Assembly (NCBI GenBank): GCA_946480695.1
Contig: CAMLKG010000037.1
Coordinates: 1 to 35,990, forward strand
DNA: 35,990 bases
DNA from: an uncultured Cellvibrio sp.
GTDB lineage: Bacteria; Pseudomonadota; Gammaproteobacteria; Pseudomonadales; Cellvibrionaceae
Reading direction: 5' to 3'
Shown one piece after another: positions 8,018 through 15,887 of the stretch; position 1 is the first letter of the stretch, and each line of letters starts with the position of its first letter. The translations under genes were made by a program, and so were the position numbers. Under the pieces are notes generated by a model. The model made no database searches and was not told the DNA's origin. It saw only the letters and a list, made by a program, of their open reading frames with translations.

Positions 8018-10282
8018 TTAACGCGGTGTTACCGCATCAATTTTTGGTTGCCATCCGCGCAAGCGCAATGCGTTAGTCACAACGAACACGCTCGACAACG
8101 CCATGGCCCCGGCTGCCAACATCGGCGATAACAGCACACCCCAAAACGGGTAGGCAACACCTGCGGCCAAGGGAATTAATGCAACGTTGTAGGCAAATGC
8201 CCAAAATAAATTTTGCTTGATGTTACGCAGCGTCGCTCGTGCCAGGCCGATACTTTTAGGGACGCCTTGCAAATCACCGCCAACTAACACCAGATCGGCG
8301 CTTTCAATCGCAATATCCGTTCCAGTGCCTATCGCTAATCCCAGATCCGCTTCAGCAAGCGCGGGGGCATCATTGATACCGTCACCCACGTAAGCAATGG
8401 CGCCGTGTTGCGCACGCAATTGTTTTATCGCCTCAACTTTTTGCGCGGGCAATACTTCCGCAATAACCTGGTCTATGCCCAATGTTTTAGCAATTGCTGC
8501 GGCAGTCCGGTGGTTGTCGCCGGTGATCATGGCAATGTTAAAACCGAGCTGGTGCAGTGCTTTTAGCGCGGGAAGCGTATCCGGTTTAAGCGTATCAGCC
8601 AGAGCCATCACCGCGGCGATGCGATTATCGATGGCCAAATAAATAGGTGTCTTGCCCTCGCTTGCCAAGCGTGCGGCACTATCTGAAAAAAATGATAAAT
8701 CGATTGAGTGTTGACCGAACAAACGATCCGCGCCTAGTAGCAAGGCATGGCCTGAGACCCGCGCCCGCAAACCGAAGCCGGGGATGGCCTCGAAGGATTC
8801 AAGGTCAGCAGGGGCAACCCCCGCTCCCTGCGCTGCATCCAGGAGCGCGCTGGCGATGGGATGTTCGGAGTGCTGTTCCGCCGCCGCCGCCAGGGCCAAT
8901 AGGGCATTTTTCTCGAAGCCTGGCGCTACCCCGAAATCAGTGAGCCGGGGTTTGCCCTGGGTCAGGGTACCGGTTTTATCGAACGCAATGGTTTTGACTT
9001 CGGCCAAACCTTGCAAGGCGCTGCCCTGGCGAAAGAGCAGCCCCATGGTCGCGGCACGGCCCGTCGCCACCATAATCGAGGTGGGCGTCGCCAAGCCCAT
9101 GGCGCAGGGGCAGGCGATGATCAGTACGGCAACGGCATTCACCAATGCGAAGCTCAGGGACGGCTCCGGGCCGAAAGCCAACCAGACTGCAAATGTGAGC
9201 GATGCCAGGAGAATCACTGCCGGAACAAACCAGCGGGTGACTTTATCAACAAATGCCTGGATAGGAAGTTTCCCGCCCTGGGCGGTTTCAACCAACTCAA
9301 TAATACGCGCCAGCAAGGTTTCACGCCCGATCCGGGTAACTTTGTAAGTCAGGGAGCCATGCGTGTTCAGCGTACCGCCAATAACTTCCGCTCCGACAGT
9401 TTTGCTTACTGGCATGGGTTCACCCGTCATCATGGATTCGTCAACGTATGAGTTGCCCTCGGTGACTTCGCCATCCAACGGGATACGCTCGCCCGGACGC
9501 ACCAGCAGCAGCTCACCCGGCGCGATTTCTGCAATGGCCACCGTTTCCGCCTGGCCCTCGCGCAAGCGGGTTGCCATTTGCGGTTGGAGCCGGACTAATT
9601 GGGCAATGGCATCACTGGTGCGGCCCCTGGCCTTAGCCTCCATCAGGCGCCCCAGTAATATCAGCGTCACAATAACTGCCGCCGCCTCGTAATACACATT
9701 CACTGTACCCACCGGTAACAGATGGGGAAGGAATGTCGCAACCAGCGAATAGGACCAGGCGGCAAGGCTACCGATGGCCACCAGGGAGTTCATATCCGGC
9801 GCGAGGCGGGCGAGGGCAGGCAACCCTTTTTGATAAAACACCCGGCCCGGCCAAAACATCACCACACTGGTTAAGGCCGCCTGGATAATCCAATTCCATA
9901 TACCGAGGTTTTCCATCAACCAGTGGTGAAACGCCGGCATTAAATGGGCACCCATTTCCAGTACAAACACCGGCAGGGTCGCAACCAGGCTCCATTTGAA
10001 TTGACGAACAAGCGTGAGCCGCTCCTGCTCGCGCTTTATCGCGCTGGCTTGTTCCGCTGTTTGGGTGAGGTGGGCGGCGTAACCGGCTTGCTCTACTTTT
10101 TGGATGAGCACGTCCGCCGCGACCGGCCGGGATAACTGCACATGCGCGCGTTCTGTCGCCAGGTTTACATTGACGGTCGCCACCCCCTCAACCTTCGCCA
10201 GCGCCCGTTCGACATGCCCGACACAGGAGGCGCAAGTCATCCCCTCTATCGATAAATCCAATTCATGCGTCTCAATGGTCAT
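8018..10282 (-). CDS. copA: Copper-exporting P1B-type ATPase
   Basis: The open frame extends to 10327, but AGGAGGG five bases before the ATG at 10282 marks the likely start, giving 754 residues. A single heavy-metal-associated domain carries GMTCASC (C17, C20). All the P-type landmarks are present: TGEPMPVSK actuator loop, transmembrane C391-P392-C393 metal site, phosphorylated D435 in DKTGTLT, SEHP nucleotide-binding His, and GDGINDAP. The CPC motif and HP locus are those of Cu(I)/Ag(I) exporters, moving metal from cytoplasm to periplasm, where the oxidase made by the same operon can act. The start overlaps the end of the metallochaperone gene by 11 bases. The length is typical for bacterial CopA with one metal-binding domain. 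Confidence 0.93.
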   Translation of the reverse strand: MTIETHELDLSIEGMTCASCVGHVERALAKVEGVATVNVNLATERAHVQLSRPVAADVLIQKVEQAGYAAHLTQTAEQASAIKREQERLTLVRQFKWSLVATLPVFVLEMGAHLMPAFHHWLMENLGIWNWIIQAALTSVVMFWPGRVFYQKGLPALARLAPDMNSLVAIGSLAAWSYSLVATFLPHLLPVGTVNVYYEAAAVIVTLILLGRLMEAKARGRTSDAIAQLVRLQPQMATRLREGQAETVAIAEIAPGELLLVRPGERIPLDGEVTEGNSYVDESMMTGEPMPVSKTVGAEVIGGTLNTHGSLTYKVTRIGRETLLARIIELVETAQGGKLPIQAFVDKVTRWFVPAVILLASLTFAVWLAFGPEPSLSFALVNAVAVLIIACPCAMGLATPTSIMVATGRAATMGLLFRQGSALQGLAEVKTIAFDKTGTLTQGKPRLTDFGVAPGFEKNALLALAAAAEQHSEHPIASALLDAAQGAGVAPADLESFEAIPGFGLRARVSGHALLLGADRLFGQHSIDLSFFSDSAARLASEGKTPIYLAIDNRIAAVMALADTLKPDTLPALKALHQLGFNIAMITGDNHRTAAAIAKTLGIDQVIAEVLPAQKVEAIKQLRAQHGAIAYVGDGINDAPALAEADLGLAIGTGTDIAIESADLVLVGGDLQGVPKSIGLARATLRNIKQNLFWAFAYNVALIPLAAGVAYPFWGVLLSPMLAAGAMALSSVFVVTNALRLRGWQPKIDAVTPR

Positions 10283-10490
10283 TGCAACCCTCCTGAACTG
10301 GCTCAGCCGGGTAACCAGCCTCGTCAAGTAAATGCAAAAGCTGCCCGGCGCCGAGATGTGTTTCCACCTCTAACCGATGGATAGGGGGAAAAGCCCTCAC
10401 CTTGGCGGATTTATCCACGGCAGTAATCGCGCGGGTGATAGCTGCCGCGCAACCGGCACAAGTCATTGTCTTTACATTCAATAGATACAT
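10272..10490 (-). CDS. HMA-domain copper chaperone-like protein
   Basis: The 72-residue product is one heavy-metal-associated domain with MTCAGC near residue 9 (the MTCxxC site). Proteins of this size carry Cu(I) to CopA ATPases. The sequence diverges from typical CopZ after the motif, with a Pro-rich [10 protein letters not shown] stretch, but ends in a recognisable LLDEAGYPA strand-turn. It is the first gene of the copper operon; GGGAGA lies about eight bases before the ATG. Its last 11 bases overlap the start of the ATPase gene, which suggests translational coupling. Confidence 0.85.
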   Translation of the reverse strand: MYLLNVKTMTCAGCAAAITRAITAVDKSAKVRAFPPIHRLEVETHLGAGQLLHLLDEAGYPAEPVQEGCNDH

Positions 10491-10527
10491 TTTGGTCTCC
10501 CAGGAATACCTATGTGTTCACGGGCCC

Positions 10528-10558
10528 AGCTTAAAGTTTACCCTTGGGTCAAGGTCAA
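10528..10558 (-). promoter_or_regulatory. MerR/CueR-type promoter of the copper operon
   Basis: Read on the - strand, TTGACC (10558-10553) and TAAGCT (10533-10528) are separated by 19 bases. Between and around them lies the semi-palindrome GACCCAAGGGT. A 19-bp spacer with a dyad centred between the two boxes is the hallmark of MerR-family promoters, and TTGACCTTGACC strongly resembles CueR-controlled copA promoters. Transcription would start about 30 bases before the chaperone ATG at 10490. The regulator gene is not in this window. No equally clear promoter is seen for the divergent + strand gene. Confidence 0.8.
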
Positions 10559-10641
10559 GAAATAAAACAGGCAATTTTGGATTGCAGTTAACGGCGTAAG
10601 CCTCTAGGATTTCGCCCTTTTATGGTGCGCCGAGACAAGAT

Positions 10642-11619
10642 ATGCGAGTAAAACATTGGTTGCATGAAGCCCGGATGCTCTTCGGTATAGAGCGTAATAC
10701 CACTAACCACGGGGAAAAAATTATTTCCGGCCTGGGCGCCTTCCTTGGAATACTGGCGGTTTATTGGGGAACCCGCTGGTGTTTTCCCGAGGGCTTTATG
10801 CACACCGCAGGCACCTTATTAATGGTGACATCCATGGGAGCGAGCGCGGTTTTATTATTTGCGGTTCCCCAAGGCGCCCTGTCGCAACCCTGGGCGGTGA
10901 TCGGGGGCCATCTATTGTCAGCCTTCGTTGGCGTAAGTTGCCAACAGTTGTTTCCCGACCAAAGCTGGACCCCCGCCTTGGCGGTGGGCCTAGCGGTGGG
11001 GGTTATGCATTATTCGCGCTGTATGCACCCCCCCGGAGGTGCGACCGCCTTGGCGGCGGTCATCGGCGGAGCGGAAATTTACCGGCTGGATTATTGGTAT
11101 TTAATGTTTCCGATACTCATTAATGTCGGCAGTATCATGTTGACGGCTATCACCTTTAATGCTTTTTTCCCCTGGCGTCGCTACCCGGCTCACCTGGTTC
11201 GCCGCAAAATCCTTAAACCCGCCGTAGCCTCCGAACGCCAATTTGAACTAACCCAGGAAGATTTTTCAGCCGCGATGGAGCAGTTGAACTCCTACGTGGA
11301 TATTACCAGCGAAAACCTGACCCAACTGCTTGAGTTGGCCAAGCAACACGCCGAGAAAAATATCACCCACCCGAAAGAAATCATTGCCGGTCATTTTTAC
11401 AGCAATGGCAAGCTGGGGAATTTATGGAGCGTGCGCCAGGTCGTCGATGCGGCGGATAGCGCAATCGCCAGCAAGGACCAGGTGATCTATAAGGTAGTTG
11501 CCGGCGACGGTGGCTATGCAACGGGAATTTGTTTGCGCTCCGAGTTCCAACGCTGGGCACGCTATGAAGTCAAACCCCAGGCCAACGGCCATTGGAAAAA
11601 AGTGACTGATGAGGACTGA
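10642..11619 (+). CDS. HPP-family integral membrane protein with C-terminal soluble domain
   Basis: The 325-residue product has an HPP-type membrane domain in its first about 185 residues: four hydrophobic helices and the family motif CMHPPGGATAL (about residues 130-140), which gives the family its name. HPP proteins of plants and cyanobacteria have been linked to nitrite transport; the function in this setting is not known. The C-terminal about 130 residues are soluble, with a helical region and a VYKVVAGDGGYATG strand segment; I do not recognise a family. The gene is divergent from the copper operon across about 150 bases that hold the CueR-type promoter, so shared control is possible but not shown. 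Confidence 0.85.
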   Translation: MRVKHWLHEARMLFGIERNTTNHGEKIISGLGAFLGILAVYWGTRWCFPEGFMHTAGTLLMVTSMGASAVLLFAVPQGALSQPWAVIGGHLLSAFVGVSCQQLFPDQSWTPALAVGLAVGVMHYSRCMHPPGGATALAAVIGGAEIYRLDYWYLMFPILINVGSIMLTAITFNAFFPWRRYPAHLVRRKILKPAVASERQFELTQEDFSAAMEQLNSYVDITSENLTQLLELAKQHAEKNITHPKEIIAGHFYSNGKLGNLWSVRQVVDAADSAIASKDQVIYKVVAGDGGYATGICLRSEFQRWARYEVKPQANGHWKKVTDED

Positions 11620-11752
11620 CCCTAACCCGCCGCCCATAGATTACAAAATCCAACAAATTTTGCTTATTTGGTGGACTGTAACCACGCTAAGATGCGGTGG
11701 TTAATAGCTCTCCGGAGCGGAAGCATCCTATTTTTATAACGAGAGGTTTCAC

Positions 11753-12577
11753 ATGCGTTTGTCCAACGGATTTGGGTTTTCCTTGAATTGGCTAAAAATA
11801 ACATCGGCTTGCTGTGTGGGTGCGAGCCTTTTATTAAGCCAGGCGGTATTAGCTACCACAGTGCAATTCCAAACTGTATTGGGTAACTTTGAAGTTAACC
11901 TATTTGATAAAACCACACCCAAAACTGTAGAAAATTTCCTCACCTACGTTAAAGCCAATGCCTATACCAACAGCATTGTGCATCGTTCTGTACCCGGTTT
12001 TGTTATCCAGGGTGGCGGTTACACCTATCAAAACAAACTCCCGCTGGTCGCCGTTACCCAGAATGCCAGGGTGGAAAACGAGCCGGTCTATTCCAACTTA
12101 CGCGGAACCATTGCGATGGCGAAGTTGGGGAGCCAACCAAACTCGGCAACCAGCCAATGGTTCATTAACCTCAATGATAAAAATGCAACCGATAAAAACC
12201 ACGGCTATATCCTCGACAACAATAATGGCGGTTTTACTGTATTTGGGCAGGTGATGGGCAATGGTATGGAGGTCGTGGACGCAATAGCAGCCTTAAGCCG
12301 ATTCAATATGGGCAGCGGATTTGAAACAATTCCGCTGCGTAATTACTCCGCGAGCGATGCAACTGCCAATAAACCTGTCACCGGTGATCATTTTATGTTG
12401 ATCCAAAATATTGTCATTTTGAATGCCGATCCGGATACTGCCGCTTCGTTAAATCCAACCAAAAATACACTGATCACTAAAAAAGAGGATGACGGTAGCG
12501 GCAGCATCGGCTTATTCACCTTGTTGGCGTTGGGTTTACTTGCCTTGAGTCGCAAAAGCCTGTTGAATAGGAAGTAA
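11753..12577 (+). CDS. Secreted cyclophilin-type peptidyl-prolyl isomerase with GlyGly-CTERM-like tail
   Basis: The 274-residue product has a signal peptide (cleavage likely after VLA, near residue 35) and a cyclophilin domain: GNFEVNLFDKTTPKTVENF, VHRSVPGFVIQGG, and SATSQWFINL where Q and F form the active site. It would speed proline isomerisation of folding proteins outside the cytoplasm. The C-terminus is DDGSGSIGLF, a hydrophobic helix, then the basic RKSLLNRK. That is the plan of a GlyGly-CTERM sorting signal, normally cut by rhombosortase and used to anchor exported proteins in gammaproteobacteria. The tail follows a short linker after the catalytic domain. GAGAGG nine bases before the ATG supports the start. 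Confidence 0.85.
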   Translation: MRLSNGFGFSLNWLKITSACCVGASLLLSQAVLATTVQFQTVLGNFEVNLFDKTTPKTVENFLTYVKANAYTNSIVHRSVPGFVIQGGGYTYQNKLPLVAVTQNARVENEPVYSNLRGTIAMAKLGSQPNSATSQWFINLNDKNATDKNHGYILDNNNGGFTVFGQVMGNGMEVVDAIAALSRFNMGSGFETIPLRNYSASDATANKPVTGDHFMLIQNIVILNADPDTAASLNPTKNTLITKKEDDGSGSIGLFTLLALGLLALSRKSLLNRK

Positions 12578-12604
12578 TTTTTATTCCATCAAGAGGGAAA
12601 TATT

Positions 12605-12988
12605 GTGATTACGTATTTATATTGGATCGCGGTTTTCAGTGTTGCGTTATTTGTTTTTTGGGGTGTTGGACGTTATTTCAAATGGCAGGCCGGCTTCATC
12701 GGCGGCCTGTTGGTAGTGATTATTGGTTGGCTGATGTATACCTTTCACTATGAGCAGCACTTCGTGAAAAATTATGGCGGTGTCATGTCCATTGACGTAC
12801 CTAAAGGACAAATGCATATACAAGCCACCTGGAAAGACGACAACCTTTGGGTGGAAAACTACGATCCAAAAACAAATACTTGTATCTTTAGTGAATATTC
12901 AAAAGGCAATTTACTGGAGGGAAGGGTAACTGTTAAAAACTGTAATCCATTGATGCCTCACTCACCTCCGGCAAACACAACGGAGTAA
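12605..12988 (+). CDS. Small two-helix membrane protein of unknown function
   Basis: The 127-residue product starts at a GTG preceded by AGAGGGAAA. Two hydrophobic segments (about residues 3-20 and 29-45) are followed by a soluble about 80-residue domain with a short beta-rich pattern (VMSIDVPKGQMHIQATW, LWVENYDPKTNTCIFSEY) and two cysteines. I do not recognise a family. It lies 27 bases after the cyclophilin gene, probably in the same transcript, and ends before a strong terminator. Confidence 0.7.
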   Translation: MITYLYWIAVFSVALFVFWGVGRYFKWQAGFIGGLLVVIIGWLMYTFHYEQHFVKNYGGVMSIDVPKGQMHIQATWKDDNLWVENYDPKTNTCIFSEYSKGNLLEGRVTVKNCNPLMPHSPPANTTE

Positions 12989-13006
12989 GCTGCTTAGTTG
13001 ATACAT

Positions 13007-13030
13007 AAGGGACCATAGGTCCCTTTTTTT
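13007..13030 (+). terminator. Rho-independent terminator
   Basis: AAGGGACC (13007-13014) and GGTCCCTT (13018-13025) form an eight-base-pair stem with loop ATA, running into TTTTTTT. It ends the cyclophilin transcript. The - strand side has no T-run, so it does not obviously serve the converging cluster gene that stops at 13097. Confidence 0.85.
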
Positions 13031-13096
13031 CGGAATATACCAATCGACTATTGCCGTGCCTTTGGTGTTGTCCCCAGCTGGATGTATTAGTGAAGG

Positions 13097-14224
13097 TTAT
13101 GCCACCGCAACCTTACGAACAGATGCGAGAGGTTTGGATAATTCGGCCCAATTGAAGTCGCCATCATCAGGCAAACCGGCATAGGATAAAAATCCAATTT
13201 TGTCGAATTTTTCCTGGACACGTTCCGTCAGTAACCCCACACGCCGTAAATTAGGAATAATCCGGGAGAATAAGCTTTTTTGAAAACCTACCAGCAGGCC
13301 ATCGTTAAGGGAAATTTCCCTGCAAGCTTGAACGTCAAACCCCCAATGTTGCCACACTTCAAACTGCATCAGGCGCTCCCGGCTGAGGACACAGGCTTCG
13401 TACGCAAATTGGGCTCGTTCTTCAACTTCCTCTTCCGATAAAGTTTTGATGTGATCAATTAAATAATGTATTCCAAATGCGGCGTGCCTCGCTTCATCGC
13501 GCACCACCAGTTCCAGTATCTGGCGTAACACAGGATCCATGGTTGTTGCCTTTATTGTATTAAAGGCACCGAGCGCAAGCCCCTCAATGATAATCTGCAT
13601 ACCGATAAATTTGAGATCCCAACGTTTGTCCGTCAAGACCCTGTCAAGTATTGATTTAAGTGGAACACTGATTGGATATATAAAACCTAATTTTCGTTGG
13701 ATGTAACGATTGAATACCTCTACATGGCGCGCCTCATCAAACGTCTGGGATGCGGCATAAAGCTTCGCATTAAATGTTGGCGCACATGAAACCAATTGTG
13801 ACGCAACTAATAACGCCCCCTGTTCACCGTGCAGGAATTGGCTATATATCCATGACTGGCTATGCCATTGGAATAATGCCTTATCTTCATCACTTAAATT
13901 GGCGTAGGGTGGGTAATTGTTGAGGGGATGCTCATTTACCGGTTTGGTGCGTTTAGGAAGTTGGTGCCAATCGAGTGAGCGTTGCCATTCAATATCCTTA
14001 TTCGCATCCCATGCGAGTGATTTACCCAGTTCATATAATTTTTTAATACGATTTTCGTGTTCAAGGTAATCCCAATTGTAAGAACCGGTCAGCGGCGTAT
14101 TAAAAATTTCAGCGATAGTGGCAACCTGATCAGCTTCCAGTTCAACCTCTTGACTCTTGGCATCCTCGGGCTTGTCCATATAATTTATATCGCGATAACT
14201 ATCGTTAACATAGGTAATTTTCAT
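13097..14224 (-). CDS. Soluble ferritin-like diiron oxygenase or desaturase
   Basis: The open frame extends to 14347, but AGGAAA seven bases before the ATG at 14224 marks the start (MKITYVNDS), giving 375 residues. Six diiron ligands can be placed: E134, E164 and H167 (in DEARH), E214, E244 and H247 (in a second DEARH). Spacings of 30, 50 and 30 fit a four-helix ferritin-like fold. The repeated (D/E)ExRH signature is that of soluble acyl-ACP desaturases and related R2-like oxidases. Such enzymes use O2 and two electrons for desaturation, hydroxylation or N-oxidation. It is the last gene of the biosynthetic cluster, so the likely substrate is a carrier-bound or released intermediate. AurF-like N-oxygenase is an alternative, but its ligand spacing differs. 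No reductase partner is encoded nearby. Confidence 0.75.
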   Translation of the reverse strand: MKITYVNDSYRDINYMDKPEDAKSQEVELEADQVATIAEIFNTPLTGSYNWDYLEHENRIKKLYELGKSLAWDANKDIEWQRSLDWHQLPKRTKPVNEHPLNNYPPYANLSDEDKALFQWHSQSWIYSQFLHGEQGALLVASQLVSCAPTFNAKLYAASQTFDEARHVEVFNRYIQRKLGFIYPISVPLKSILDRVLTDKRWDLKFIGMQIIIEGLALGAFNTIKATTMDPVLRQILELVVRDEARHAAFGIHYLIDHIKTLSEEEVEERAQFAYEACVLSRERLMQFEVWQHWGFDVQACREISLNDGLLVGFQKSLFSRIIPNLRRVGLLTERVQEKFDKIGFLSYAGLPDDGDFNWAELSKPLASVRKVAVA

Positions 14225-14353
14225 TTTCTGATTTCCTGTATAACCAAACGCTTGCGGAGTATGTAGCCATCCATGGCATAGTGGACGACGTTTAATGTGC
14301 AAAAAAATGGATTGCTTCAGCCAAATCACAAGGTATCTATATATCAAGATTCA

Positions 14354-15802
14354 CTAGGCGGCTTCCCGGTCGAGCAATAAGTCGCCATGAGATTTTTTCT
14401 GGTTAGCCGGTAGCCCTAACAAATAGGTAACACCTATCGCCAAATCAATAATACCAGCCACAATTGCAATCTTGCCGAGTTCCCCAAACAAGCCAAAGCC
14501 TGCGAGCATAAAGAATCCGAGTATTCGCAGCACGGCATTTGCGTAAACAATTCCTGCCCGCTCTTTTAAATTGCGTGAACAATATATGAGGATAACGCCA
14601 ACAAAGGTTACAAAGCATCCGGTATTCAGCGTCCAGTACATGGCATCAGGTGTTTTAAAACCAAAAAAAGCTAAATAGCCGGGGATGAAGAAAGACACAC
14701 CCAGTGAAATGGTATAAACGCCAGACCAGAATACAAATTTTTGCATGTTCATTTTGCTCTCCTGTTGAGATAGGTTTCCGCGAAGCACTCGGGAATTTTT
14801 AGTGTCGACTCCTTGTAAACTTGTCCTTTTATCTTCAACTTTTACAGGCTCCTGTTGTGTAACCCGATCATTGAAATGATAGGTTTCCAATTCAAGCTCT
14901 TCCTGGTTAAGGAAATTAACCACGCGTACAAGGTAAACGAGGTCTTCCGGTGCAACCCTTGAACGGAATGAATTTTTTTCGACCTTATCCCAAAAAACGG
15001 GAAAGCCCCAGCGGTTGCAATAAGTAACGTAGACATCCGCCTTGTCAAATATTTCATTGTCGAAGGTAAGCTCAAGTTGCTGTGATGCATTAATAATTCC
15101 ATAGCGATAGCGTGTAATTTGCGGGTCGCCAACTGGCAAGTAAAGATGGCGGACCAGATTTTCAGGTAAAAAACTTTTCCACCGTAAGAGCTGAAAAATA
15201 TAATATTGGGTAAAAAAATAAAAAATTCCTTTGCGATTGACTACATTTTTTTCAAAGAACGCCAAACTCTTACCCATTTCGTCACCGACATCACGCGCGT
15301 CACTGGCAACCATTCCATCTATTCGGACGGCGGGAAAAACAGTATTACCGTGATAACCATAGTAGCGAACCAAAATCCGGTATTGATCGGGAGGTAAATC
15401 AATTTTCACCCACCCCTCGTCTTTACTGTTTCCCGGGTAAATTAATTTGACTACCTCAAAATCACCACGGAATACAGTGATAATCCAGCCACGCGCTGAT
15501 TTCCTCGGAGAAGCCAAATCAATCTCTATCTGTTCCGTTACATTAAAGGGTCCTAAACTCCCTAATGGAGCATGAGGGTTCCAGCGCGAGGTAGTGCACA
15601 TCATGTAAGGCAGGGCGCCAGGAATCTCAAGGGATTCGGAATAGGCGGTCCAGGAAAGCTTTTCCCGCGCTTTTAATTTTTTTTCAAAAATTCGCCTGGC
15701 TGCGCTCAGAATTAAAAGGCGTGTGCCTCGATAAAAAAAAAAGGAAATTACGAATCCCGGTATTCGCCAGAACAAAGCTATAATTTGAAATAAAGTGTTC
15801 AT
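14354..15802 (-). CDS. Membrane-associated protein of unknown function with four C-terminal helices
   Basis: The 482-residue product starts at an ATG preceded by GGAGG. The N-terminus has one hydrophobic helix (IIALFWRIPGFVISFFFY), then about 310 soluble residues with beta-rich blocks (GWIITVFRGDFEVVKLIYPG, YRILVRYYGYHGNTVFPAV). After a polar linker, four hydrophobic helices fill about residues 370-470. The soluble part may belong to DUF6208, a family I recall only loosely, so this is a low-confidence suggestion. It lies between the megasynthase and the diiron gene in the same direction, so it probably serves the pathway, for example as a membrane docking or export factor. The four-helix end looks like a fusion of a small DoxX-like or similar membrane module. 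Confidence 0.6.
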   Translation of the reverse strand: MNTLFQIIALFWRIPGFVISFFFYRGTRLLILSAARRIFEKKLKAREKLSWTAYSESLEIPGALPYMMCTTSRWNPHAPLGSLGPFNVTEQIEIDLASPRKSARGWIITVFRGDFEVVKLIYPGNSKDEGWVKIDLPPDQYRILVRYYGYHGNTVFPAVRIDGMVASDARDVGDEMGKSLAFFEKNVVNRKGIFYFFTQYYIFQLLRWKSFLPENLVRHLYLPVGDPQITRYRYGIINASQQLELTFDNEIFDKADVYVTYCNRWGFPVFWDKVEKNSFRSRVAPEDLVYLVRVVNFLNQEELELETYHFNDRVTQQEPVKVEDKRTSLQGVDTKNSRVLRGNLSQQESKMNMQKFVFWSGVYTISLGVSFFIPGYLAFFGFKTPDAMYWTLNTGCFVTFVGVILIYCSRNLKERAGIVYANAVLRILGFFMLAGFGLFGELGKIAIVAGIIDLAIGVTYLLGLPANQKKSHGDLLLDREAA

Positions 15803-15887
15803 TAGTCCTCCAGTTTTTCCCGCAACCTAACCTTCAGATACAGTCGCAATCGTTTCACCCGAGCGGGCATGAAAGCCGCAGATGCTT

